Assembly (NCBI GenBank): GCA_905331475.1
Contig: CAJNYU010004681.1
Location: forward strand, 1-64,000
Source of the DNA: Rotaria socialis
Lineage: Eukaryota; Rotifera; Eurotatoria; Philodinida; Philodinidae
Length of the DNA stretch: 64,000 nt
Direction: 5' to 3'
Made by a program: the position numbers and the translations under genes. Shown here in pieces: positions 44,412 to 55,900 of this stretch. The number at the start of each line of letters is the position of its first letter. The stretch's first letter is position 1. Below the pieces are notes generated by a model. It was not told where the DNA came from. It saw only the letters and a list, made by a program, of their open reading frames with translations, and did not search any database.

Positions 44412-47178
44412 ACAAACAGAACTTCTTTGAATTGCTGTTCGGCGTTTCGGATTATGTGCTACACCAACACCCAGAGAATGATGCCTTTCACGTTGTTTAC
44501 AACCTATTCAAATACGTAAAGATGCTCTAGACCGTTGAATCAAAAAAAAAACAAGACATACCACTTTTGTAAACTTCATGATTAAATTGTCCATACGAAA
44601 GATTTCCTCTAGGAAAAAAAGCACGTTTTCATATAATCATACACTGAACTACGTATGAACTCACGTGTGTAAACCGGGTTTGAGTTTAACACGAAAATGT
44701 GCAAGAACAGGTTTATGATCTGAATGTTTTACACCTGCCACGGATTTATATTGTGTACATTCAATCAATGATGTTGGCTTATCGCGATAGAGAATACGAT
44801 CCTAAACAGATAAATAAAACAATCATTATCTTTTCACATAAATTGTTCTTTCGTCGAAGCAAAATCTGTGAATTCTTTCGCATTTAGATTTGTTGAATAG
44901 ATAGAATGAAAACAATTCTAATAATGACGAAAATAAGTTGCCTATCAAGATGAACTCACAAGTGTAATCAGAATAATTATTTTTCATGGTTATTCTTGCT
45001 GATAGCAATCTGTCGTTTAGTACAACATCGATTCCATTATCAGAGAAGTTTCATCATAAATCATTCTACACGAATAATCATAATTCAAAGGAAAAATAAA
45101 TCCGATTAGTTTCACTCGAATGAAAATGTTACACAAAAATTTGTTTTGAGATTAAACTAGTCTTTTTTTTTATTTATAATACAGTATAAAATCAATGAGA
45201 ATTTATTTTCTTTCATTAAATAACATCTTGATTTTTTTGTATCCATATTTTTTTTGCCAAAAATCTGAAATAATTTTTCAAAAAGATCCAAGACAAATGT
45301 ATTGAAGCCTGAGTGACAAAACAAACCAGTTCACACTTTGTTAGTAAGAAAGGAGAAATCAATCTTGTCAATATACTTCGTAGACGAATGCAGCAGATTG
45401 TTTTCGAATTCGTCATATCTATTATTTAACGAAATAAATTATAAATATCAATTTAATATCGATTTCTTCTCATATCGGTGCTGTTTTCTATTACCAATTT
45501 CCAACGCTTAGTTTTTAATTGAGGCTTTTATTCAAATGTTTATCCTTACTGTATATGAAGGTGTCCTGTGTTTGGCATAAATATCATCATCATCATATCG
45601 TAAATCAAATTTGTAGGTTGGAGGAAATTCAATATCAGCTTCTTTGAAAGCAGCATAGATATCGTCTATATAATTGAGAAAAAAAATAGAACACATGTAA
45701 GACAATTTTCAATGTATTTCGAAACGAAAAATTCTTTACTTGGATTTGTCTGTGACAAACGGAATTCATCTTTAACTAAAATTTCTTTATAATTTTGTTC
45801 TTTACAAAGTTCTAATACTTGATCATGTGAAATATCAATTCGAAAATTCATATCACCTGCCCAAAAAACACAATCGCATGATTTTGTTATGTCTAGATAA
45901 AGAAATTATGTTTTTATGCTTGATAAGAATAGAAATTATAAATTATAGATCAAACGTACCGAGATCTGCACGCGACGTAGAACTCACTGATGAATTCGAT
46001 TCCGTATTTTGTGAAGCATAAGGTTCGACTAAAGCTGTTATACGTTTAGTTTTTTGAACAGTTCTTTGAATAAATTCATGTGGTATTGTTAATTTTGTTG
46101 TTGTATTATAGAAATTTAATCGTCTATTTGCACGACCTTCAGTACCATGACCGGCTAAGATGACGAACAGAAGATTTAATAAATATATATATCTCGCATT
46201 AAACAAACCTTCAAAATGTGAATTAATAATCATAAATGATGTTCCAAATAAATTGAATGTTATTACTAATGAACCTTTAGTACGAACAGGACCTACGACT
46301 CGAAATTTAATAATATCTTCTTCGGGTTCTAAATTGAAAAGAAAAGAAATGTTTTAGTGGATAATCTTTTGCTTTTCAGAAGGAGATACCAGTACAAAAC
46401 CATATTAAATCACGTCGTAAAAATATACATAATGATAATGTACCGAAATGTATTGAATGAAATAGCACGTGCGCTGGTCCAATAACTTCTTGAAGTAAAA
46501 TTTCCCAGTCAATTCTATATAGAGAAATAGAAAGTATTAATTTAAAAATTTATTCTTAACAAGGTGTATACCGTTTTTTTGCAACAGACATCTCTTGAGT
46601 ACAGACAATAATCAAATCCGAAACATAATCAATAAATGTCGGTAGCAATATATCAGACATATCATCGAGCATACGCTCTTTTGGTTGTATAGTTTGTCGC
46701 GCTGTTGGAGTATAATTTTGTTCATATAATTTTGATGCTTCACCTGTATTCCATGTGACCATCATGATTGTCAATACTCGTCCCGACGGAAAAACTGAAT
46801 TAATGTCATTTGCTGTATTTTCTGGTACTTGTCTAGATGCTCCCACTAGAAAATTTCTAATTATAACAAGAAGAGCAATTTTCACAATTTCTAAAATAAA
46901 CAAAACCATGATGCTTACCGTTTTCGAGCATCATTCGTTGAAAGTAAATGACGTGTATTACCAAGAGCTTGAATAATTGATACACTACTACTACGACGAC
47001 GTACAGTTTGCGGACTGCTCTCTCTCGAATGATGAATAGTATTTGAATCAACTAATGAACTCCCATTGACAAGAGCAGATATGGTTTCAGTAGTAGTAGT
47101 GGGTTCTATTATTATTGGTGGTTCCCCGTTAAAACTTGAACTACTTTCATCTGACTTTTCTTCGATAGGTTCGGTCAT
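44400..47178 (-). CDS. INPP5E: Inositol polyphosphate 5-phosphatase E, ciliary, with CaaX box
   Basis: Removes the 5-phosphate from PI(4,5)P2 and PI(3,4,5)P3 in the ciliary membrane. It starts at ATG 47178 with a Ser/Thr-rich N-terminus (MTEPIEEKSDESSSS...). Catalytic domain: VLTIMMVTWNTGEASKLYEQ, then DLIIVCTQEMSVAKKR (motif with catalytic Glu), LSLCIFLRRDLIWFC, LVITFNLFGTSFMIINSHFE, the N.R...F.GDMNFR region (about 45800-46150), and GVKHSDHKPVLAHFRVKLKPGLH (motif SDHxPV). A GTGAGT donor follows (44658-44663). A small exon at about 44570-44613 (GNLSYGQFNHEVYKSG) and a last exon from about 44503 to 44400 join in frame. They end in RRTAIQRSSVCVIQ-stop, a CaaX box for prenylation, as in vertebrate INPP5E (GKFDRELY...CaaX). 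Reading through the donor would give a stop at 44662 and lose this tail. Confidence 0.94.
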
Positions 47179-47963
47179 ATTGTCTTATTTTGATATGTAA
47201 CACAGGTTCGAATGAAAACCTTGGTCGCCATTTTTTTATATTTTCATTGAGAACAGAACCATATGTGCGTGGAAAAGTTAAAGATAATATTTCCTTCTCT
47301 TTTTTTTCCTCGATAAAACAATTAGTGACTATTACAAATAATTTGTCGAAACTCTTGATGTTTCCATAGAAACAATAACTGTTAGTACGATAAAATATTG
47401 TTAACAAATAGCAGATTTTAATAAATTGAAATTTTTTAAGCATTAAAAAATGTTATTTAACTTTCGAACAATTATTTGATGAAATATTTTATTCACGCTT
47501 ATTAGCGTCATCTATCGAATGTCAAGATAGGATAGGGTATTCTTTTCAAACTTGTGAATTCCACATTTGAATTAACTTTAACTTTCTTTACTTCATCAGC
47601 AGTATAGCTGCTCATAAAAATCGATTTCAATAGCCTATTCGTTTACCATTCAATACTACGGATACAATATTATTGATAAAAAAAAGTTCTTATCTAATCG
47701 TTTTTGTCCTATTCGAATCATATTAATGTCAATAAATAACTGATTTTTCAATCAATCTCGTTATTTCTCTCATATCTTCATATATCTAATCTTGTTGTAC
47801 AGACAAAAATTTATCTGACATATTATTTTTCCTAATTCTGCTAATCTTACATAAAGGTTACGTTTATACATATTCTCTTTGCTTCCAATGATGTATTTAA
47901 TTCTTGATTAGAATAGAATAGATAATAGATTGGTAAACAATTTAACAAATAGATGAAAACCTA
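47179..47963. other. INPP5E upstream region / F-box gene 3' side
   Basis: No supportable gene. A 98-codon minus frame (47147-47443) overlaps the INPP5E start in a different frame and is probably a shadow. The region likely holds the INPP5E promoter and 5' UTR. Confidence 0.4.
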
Positions 47964-48935
47964 TTATGGTACTAATGCCAATTCAATACAATCCCATAAA
48001 AGACCATATTTCCATTCACGATTATCCCAATTTCGTATTGCGACTAGAACAGTTGATGGTTCATAGATAATTGTTTGACCCATTTTAATTATCGACCAAC
48101 AATCTTGATGTTGAAATAGGAGATTATAAAAATCATCTTCATGCATTCTATAATTTAGTAATTTTCCATGTTGTGGTACTACAATAAATTCTGTTATGCC
48201 GCATATATTAATACCATATACATCAGCTTTCATTCGCCAACTAACTTCATATTTTCCTGGCATAATTATATGTTCAAAGCGGCCACTTATGTCAAGAGAA
48301 CGTTCACTGTGTAAATGAATAATACGACCGATTAAACTATCTGAATGAAGTTCTTCGACAATACTATATCTATCGAGATGAGCAACATTCATATTAGCTG
48401 CTGCACATCGTTTACGATCAATCAAATAAAAGTAGATTAATTTATTGAATGGAATTTGCAAAGATTTATTGAATTGTTTAAATTGAAAAAATTCTACATT
48501 GTTTACAAAATTATCTTTTGAAACATACATTTTTGCATGACGTTCATTGATAACTTCATCGTTATAGTGAGTAGCTGAATTAATGGCAAGAATATCGATT
48601 TGATCATTTTGTCGAAGATGAAGAAAATCTGGTTGACGAATTTCATTATGAGTTTCTACTATTTCAGGTTTTTGAAATAGATCGATAGTATAAAATTGTG
48701 CAATCGATTTCGGGAAGTCACGATATATAAGATAATTCCAAAATTTATCATTATTAAGAAGCGTATAAAATTTTGAACATGTTTGACTCAATAAATTTAT
48801 ATCTTTTTCATTTAAAAAATTAAGAATCATCTCAAAAATCTCATGTGGAAGACAAACAAACCAACATATTTCATCCGACGATGAATCAATAGACGATTGC
48901 AATGACATTTTATCTTTATCATTTGTTGTCAACAT
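47964..48935 (-). CDS. F-box protein, possibly with a PP2-like C-terminal domain
   Basis: An intact intronless frame of 323 residues. The F-box is at about residues 26-70: WFVCLPHEIFEMILNFLNEKDINLLSQTCSKFYTLLNNDKFWNYLIYRDFP in two parts, fitting LP.E....IL.FL....L....TC..F..L...D..W. The C-terminal half has ERSLDISGRFEHIIMPGKYEVSWRMKAD (about 205-235) and VLVAIRNWDNREWKYGLLWDCIELAL (about 295-321). These resemble the spacing of phloem-protein-2-type domains of some F-box proteins (a Y.V...K strand, then K.GL...GIE). That likeness is weak inference. As an F-box protein it should be a substrate adaptor of an SCF ubiquitin ligase. It starts at ATG 48935; MSLQSS at position 10 is an alternative. 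Confidence 0.8.
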   Translation of the reverse strand: MLTTNDKDKMSLQSSIDSSSDEICWFVCLPHEIFEMILNFLNEKDINLLSQTCSKFYTLLNNDKFWNYLIYRDFPKSIAQFYTIDLFQKPEIVETHNEIRQPDFLHLRQNDQIDILAINSATHYNDEVINERHAKMYVSKDNFVNNVEFFQFKQFNKSLQIPFNKLIYFYLIDRKRCAAANMNVAHLDRYSIVEELHSDSLIGRIIHLHSERSLDISGRFEHIIMPGKYEVSWRMKADVYGINICGITEFIVVPQHGKLLNYRMHEDDFYNLLFQHQDCWSIIKMGQTIIYEPSTVLVAIRNWDNREWKYGLLWDCIELALVP

Positions 48936-49314
48936 GTTTCTGTTTTCTATAAATATTCTTTAATTGAAAAATTAAAAAACAATTAATAGCTAGATTAACT
49001 GTATTTTGTTGAATTTATTCTACTTATATTGTATGACATTGAAAATTATTTTTAAAACAAAAAAAAAACTAAACTTATAAAAATGAATCAACAGATAGAA
49101 GCGCACATAAACACACTGTCATTTCCTGATTTTGTTAAACATTTCATTCAATATCTAGGCCTTCGTTTTGTTCGATATAAAATCTAAGACAGTAAGATGA
49201 AACACAACACATACAATCAAATAGGGGGAGCAAAAAGAAGCATTATTGTCTTCATATCACAACTAACGAACACTGAATATCACTATTGCGAGTGTTAATG
49301 ATATTGATAAACTA
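48936..49314. other. Intergenic, no gene seen
   Basis: AT-rich 379 bp between the F-box gene start and the ankyrin/SOCS gene stop, both on the minus strand. Probably the F-box gene promoter and the 3' UTR of the neighbour. Confidence 0.4.
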
Positions 49315-51019
49315 CTATCGTTGATAGTATAAATATATAAATGTGTCTTCATCGAGATTTAATTTTTCGATCGTTGCTCGTTTATAGGACGATAATCTAT
49401 TCTTTATAATCAGACGACATTTTTCTTTTAATAAAAATGGATTACGGGCACGCCATGATAGATACATATCTATAGGTTGCATTCGTTGAACATGCTCACA
49501 TTCAAGTAATTTAAGAATAACCGAACTATCCGTTAGAACAATATGACCCATTAATATAAGATTTTCATAAAAACGAACAATATATTCGTAAACTTGATTA
49601 ACACCTTCGCCTTAAAATAAAATTATATTGGCTTTAATATAAAAATAATATTGTTTTTTTTTTTGAATATTTACCTGTACTTTCAACATTATCATAAATA
49701 GCACGAAAATAAGCATCTAATACATCCAAATACTTAGTAAAATCAAATGTTTCATGATATTTCAATATAGTAAATAATAGTGATGTACGTAAATAAAGCA
49801 TATTAATTCTATCATCGTTAATTGTTACGAATTGGGCTTGTAGAATATGCAAAAATCGTCTTAGTAAATCACCGACGTCATACATTTTCAATTTTGCTGA
49901 TGGTATTGCTTCTAGTATAGTTTCTAATACATCAAATGCTTTATCCGAAAGAATTTTATTTTTCAACATAAGATTGTTTAATACGGTAAACATAAAGTCA
50001 CTATCAAGTTCTTCCCATATATGAGGAACAAAGATTCTTAATGCATCTATTTGATCATTAATGAGACATTGACGAAGAATATCACCTCTCTTTTGCATCA
50101 ATAATGTTTCATCATCATTAGGACATGTCTTAGTGTTTTTAAGTTTATTAATGAAAACAGCTAGTGTTCGATTACGATTAAGTCGAATAGCGTCTTGTAA
50201 TGAAGATTTTTCAAATTCATCATTTTCGTTCATTATTTCACTGCCATATTCGACAAGTTCAATAGCAATATCTTCAAAACCATATTTAACTGCAAGTGAA
50301 AGTGCACTATCACCATAGGTGTAATTAATTCGGGATAGACGATGATTTCCTCGTGTAGCTAATAGATTCAATTCACGCCTGACATGAACATCAGCACCAT
50401 GCGCTAATAAATGACGTACTACTTCGAGATGACCTTTGTGACTAGAAAGGTTGAAGAAGACAAGTGTTTGCATGATATCATCAAATATAAAGCAAGAAGC
50501 TAATAACACATGACTTCTTATCATAAATGATAAATATGTATATATATATATATATATATATATTTATTTATTTATTTGTATTCTTATTAATTGAATGACT
50601 TACCTAGCAATACATAATGCAAAATCATTATTGAATGGTTCATTTACATTTATACGTTTTTCTTCAATACATCGTTTGACAAGTTCTAAATGATTATATT
50701 TGCATGCATTATAAAATAATTCTAAAAGATTTTCGCTTGAATTAAGTGCATCGTCAATAGTTAAACCCAAGAAAAAAGCTTGTTCAAATGTTGATGTTTG
50801 TGACCTTGGTGATATATTCGTTTCATTGCGTGACATATCTGTAACTATTGAAGTTGTTGTATTCGACGTAGATAACGATGTTTTATCCTCGTGTCGAACA
50901 TTTCCATTTTGTTTTGATGGTGGTACCTTTTTTTCTCTCATTCTTACTTCACCATCTTTGTTAGCTGGTGGTGGTGCTATTGCTGTTGTTGTCGTCGGTG
51001 TCGATGTTTGAGTCGCCAT
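49315..51019 (-). CDS. Ankyrin-repeat protein with SOCS-box-like C-terminus (ASB-like)
   Basis: Three minus-strand exons: 51019 to about 50604, about 50453 to 49673, and about 49611 to 49315. The N-terminus is disordered (MATQTSTPTTTTAIAPPPAN...). Ankyrin units follow: LLELFYNACKYNHLELVKRCIEEKRINVNEPFNNDFALCIA, then, across the intron, SHKGHLEVVRHLLAHGADVHVRREL and GDSALSLAVKYGFEDIAIELVEYGSEI. A long helical region without clear repeats comes next (DILRQCLINDQIDALRIFVPHIW...). The end, NPFLLKEKCRLIIKNRLSSYKRATIEKLNLDEDTFIYLYY, fits the SOCS box (PxSLKxxCRxxIRxxL...I..LPLP..L..YL). ASB proteins recruit Elongin B/C and Cullin-5 ubiquitin ligases, so this is likely a substrate adaptor. The first intron (about 150 nt) carries a (TA)n microsatellite (about 50535-50562). 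Confidence 0.8.
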
Positions 51020-52909
51020 GTCTTGATTGATCGATTGTTTAATAGAATACGACGTTAAGAAGAAAAAAAGTTAGATTTTTGTTCGGTGATCAAATATGTA
51101 ATGTCGTCGGCTGCTGAAGTCAAGCAATAAACGGAGAAGGTAGACAATCGTAAATAAGACTTGATGATGGCGAAAAAGAACAACAACACCTATCAACTGT
51201 CTATAAGTAACAAAAGAAAAAACCTTAAGAGAAAAACAGAAAAGAAATAGAGATGAGTAATGCCATATTGTTGGATTAGGGGACAAACTACAATGAAACA
51301 GCAAAAGACAGAAAGAGAGTGTGAGAGAGAGAGAGAGAGAGAATATGAGAATGGTAATTGAATGTCTTTGATAATACGAAAGAGAATGACATCGTTTTTA
51401 TACTATTCTCTTTTCTCTTTGTCTAGTTATTTCTCATGTTCTTTGTCCAGACGTCGCATTCATGTACACTCGAAACAGCTGTGTTCAAGACAAAGCGAAA
51501 GAGAAATTCAAAGTGAGACAAAGGCAAGTCGAGATTTATATACACATTTACATGAGTGAAGTAGGCGCAAGATGACTATTTGCACAAATAGAACGTTCGT
51601 TTGCTTGCTTTGAAAAAAGTACTATGAATAAATTGAAGGTCAAATGTAACACAATGACTTTGAAATGCTCCTACACGAGGCTCACTTAAATAACAAAAAG
51701 AAAAATAATATTTTTGTTGCCAATTTTCTGAGCCATAAGAACACCTACGATTGTTGAATCGTTCGATTATTGTGCTCTTTATCAATAAATATGATAGGAT
51801 GTCTTTTGTTCTCTAAAGAATTATTACTATGAAAAAGAAAAATGCAATTCAAATCGATGTCTAAAATTTTTTAAAAGCATTTGAATCCCTATGTAAATAA
51901 AAACAGAAAAAGAAGAAGTAGAAGAAAAAAATTTAAGTTTATTAGTACGCCTATATCTATATAACAGTCAGCAAAATAATGCTCATGATAAACAAAACAA
52001 AAAAAGGACAAGAGAAAAGACATGCATATGCTTATAAGAATGTAATCGAATAAACAGACATGACCCTCCCTTCTCTTATTCTCTTTTTTGCTACCATCAT
52101 ACATACACATAAATGCCATCAGGCAACCACAATAACAGCCTATAACTGCTGCTGCCAGCCATTATCAATCATCGAGCATACAATCAATGTAGCTTAAAAT
52201 AGAATAACAATGCCAATATAAATACATATATATATATATATATTATTTCCAGATCGAATAACGATGACAAGAACAGTATGTTAAAACATTATTCATCATA
52301 TTTGTAAATTCAGGTGAACAAGCCAATTGTTTTTCATTTTATTCATGCTATTTGATTTCTTTCATCTTTCTCTTTTTTCTCTCGGTCTCTCCTCTTTCAA
52401 TTCTTAATCCAGCGCGCTTGGTCTAATGTTTCGAGTAAAAATAAGAAGAAAAATCGATTATAAAGAATAAAACTGTAAGTACAGACAGAAAATTTTCTAT
52501 CGCCGTCATTACCCATAATAAGCACGAGAAAATGTAGGATTTTGTTACAAATCGTTTCAATCATTTAGTAGCCTGTCAACTATTCCTATCCAACGCATGC
52601 ACGAAGATTTTCATCATTTATCATGAATCTCGGTTATACAGGCATGTATGCTCGCGCAAATAAATACATGCTTAAAGACAATAAATCATTCTCATTGATT
52701 GAAGAAATCATAGGTTATTTGTATTATTGTCTTGGCCAAAACAAATTAATAATAGAACTTTTTTTTCCATTAACAGATGTAACTCACGGGGGTCAAGTCA
52801 TAAAAAAAAATAGAATTGATTATTATAAGATAGGACGACGAAAAAAAATTAGAATCGAGGTTCACTACCAAAATAAAGAAAATAAAGGAGAACTAAAGGA
52901 TAAAATAAT
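51020..52909. other. Large intergenic region with microsatellites
   Basis: 1.9 kb between the ankyrin/SOCS gene start and the PFK stop. It holds a (GA)n run (about 51319-51341), a (TA)n run (about 52227-52243) and purine-rich stretches. A 99-codon plus frame at 52623-52922 overlaps the PFK 3' end and has no recognisable features. No RNA gene was recognised. Confidence 0.4.
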
Positions 52910-55900
52910 CTATTGTGATTGATCAACTTCATCGATATTCGATTCGACAACTTCGCCAACGTAAACAGTTTCATGTTTAGCTAAAATACGAAGTAATGGT
53001 CGAAGTTTCAGCCACCATTGTTCAAGAGGCATTCGATGTCTAAATAGAAATTCGAAAATAAAATATTTTTCATCTGATTGAAAAACCAAAGAATGTAAAA
53101 TAAATTACTCCATGTCAGTTTTTGTCTTGAGAATTTCTATCGGTGTAAATTCATTTTGTCGTTTAAGTAAACCTAATACAACAGCACTTTCTGCTGTATT
53201 ACAAATAACTTTTCCATCGCCTGTTGCTGACTTTTCAATAAGTGACACAACATAGGATACGGCTTTACATCCTAATTTCGTTGCAAATGCACGATCAAAT
53301 GGCGATGGTAAGCCACCCTATAAACATAAGGAAAGCCGAATAATATTTACATAAATGAATTAAAATTAAGCTTGTTGTTATTTTACTTGTTGCATATGAC
53401 CAAGAACGTTGCTTCTTGCACTGAATACTCCTTTGCCTTCTTCTTGCAATAACTTCGTAATGAAATCTGTTGTATAATGTTCATTGGCCATTTCATTTCG
53501 AAGTAGAAGACCACGTTTTAGATTTCCTTCCATTTTTTTACGTAAATGATCAACATCATCAATGAGATCTTTGATTGTAAATGGTTCTTCATAGATGTAT
53601 GCTTGATCAGCTCCGCTAGCCAGTGCAGCCATAGTAGCTAAATAGCCGCAATAGCCGCCCATGGTTTCAATGATAAATATACGCCGTTTGGACCCTTGAG
53701 CAGATTGTTTTATTTTGTCGCAAATCTAAAGATTACAAAAAACAGATTATTTATTCAGGTCTTATTTATTAGGTTTCTAAACAAACTTTGACTATTTCAT
53801 TCAATGATGTATCAGCTCCAATACTAAATTCAGTACCGGGTACATTATTTGATATAGTAGCTGGGATACAAATCAATGGAATTTGAAATTCAATATGTTT
53901 ACTTCGTGTATCATACATTTGAAGAATCGATAAATAGGCCTGAAAGATAATTTTTTTAAATGAATTTTGTTTTGTCTTCAATTTTAAAATTTACCTCATA
54001 TCCGCCAATGATTATAATAGCATGAATGTTATGTTCACGAAGTTTTTCGGCTACTTTCATCAGACCAACTTTAGCTGCTGTAGCTCTAAATTATAATGAA
54101 AATAAACCCGAATGAATCTTTTTTGAATCATATTTATTTTATATTTGATTTACTTTTGAGAACCAAGTATCGATCCACCAATACCACTCCATCCATTTAC
54201 CGATGTCCATTGTAAATTTTTAACCTATAATTCATTTACCATTGTTGGTTATTGTTTTCCAAAAAAAACTTTTCCTACTTGATTATTTACTAAACCTTCA
54301 AATCCATCGAATATAGCAAACATATTAAGCCCTTCACATATACCGGATCGTACAATTGAGCGAATAGCGGCATTTACACCACCAGCGGGTGAACCAACAT
54401 TAATTATGGCCACATTATATGAGTGCTACAACAAATAATTTCAAGATTTTTTTTCTTCCATCGCAAAACAAAATGAATAAATAAAAATCTTAGACATTAT
54501 TAGCTTATATTGATAATAATCTGTTTATCTTTTGTTGATCAAATTAAAACTAAATCAACATTTCTCGACATATAAAGTATGACATTTAAAATAATAGTAA
54601 TCTATGAAAATAATATAATTCAAATATGCAAATTAATCTACAGAAGAATACTCGTTAATTTGAATCTTGTTTGTTTTAGGTATATTCGAAAGACTAATAA
54701 GATTTGCTTACTTGTTTATTCGACAATAATTTTGGTCTTAATTTACTTAGACGAATATAAGTTTCAAGATTACTTTTAAAACTTCTTCCACGTAAATCTT
54801 GAGCTTCTTTAAATCTTTTATCAGCCATGGCTTGCGCGACAGCAGTTGTTTTTTCTACACAATGCATCAATGGTACACGTACTGTTTGATTACCACTAAG
54901 AGCAATAACAACAGGTTGCGATGTTGGTGTTGCTTCCATTAGGGCTAACACAGCTTCAGTGCCCATTCGAGTACCCTGAAACACAACAGAAACGATGAAA
55001 ATATTTAAAAGATCTGATTTCATTTTTGTTTTTGAAAACATACAAGAACCCGATCAAATGCTGACGGGCAACCACCACGTTGAACATGACCAAGAATAGT
55101 TACACGCGTATCATATTTTAGTCGGTTTGCAATAAGCTTAAATATTAAAAGAAAAGAAAAATTGTTAAAAACAAAAAATTGAAAATAAATGCATATTACA
55201 GCTCGAACGTCATCACATTTTATTGGTCGACCTTCAGAATCGGTGGCACCTTCAGCAATAACAACTATATTCAAACGTTGACCCATTTCTCGTGTCTAAG
55301 AAAAATCTTTAATTGCATATAACTTAATATCATATGGAACAACTTACATTTTTAAGTTTTTTACATAATTGATCTTCCCATCCAGGTTCAGGTGGTGATT
55401 CAGGTATAAATACCCAATCAGCATCAGCACTGAGAGCAGTTACTAATGCTAGATAACCACAATGGCGACCCATTACTTCGAGAACGAAACAACGTTGATG
55501 ACTATTGTAAAACAAAAGCATCATTTATTGGAAATTTAATGGATTAACTTAATAGTATTTAATTACCTTGATGCTGTTGTTGTGATACAATCAATAGCTT
55601 CCATAACACGATGTAAAGCTGAGTCAGCTCCAATTGTCATGTCAGTACCACAAAAATCATTGTCAATCGATCCAACAAGACCAACGATATTTAAATTTTT
55701 ATATTTTTCAGCATTTTCACTCGTAATTTGTTCTTTTTAAATACAAAACGAAAAATAAATATTCATCTTTGAATTTGATTATATGAGACTTACCTGTATC
55801 GACAAGTTCTGCTAAAAGACTTTCCCACTCTTTACGAAATAGATTTGCTCCAGTCAGTGATCCATCACCACCAATACAAACAATATTATTAATACCATGA

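Noticed and set aside
47147-47443. 98-codon minus-strand frame upstream of INPP5E
   Set aside because: Overlaps the INPP5E start in another frame and lacks any family signal; likely chance.
51319-51341. (GA)n run as a regulatory element
   Set aside because: Plain microsatellite; nothing ties it to regulation beyond being upstream of a gene.
52623-52922. 99-codon plus-strand frame overlapping the PFK 3' end
   Set aside because: Lys/Ile/Asn-rich as expected of translated AT-rich DNA, no family, no splice or end signals, and it runs antisense into the last PFK exon.
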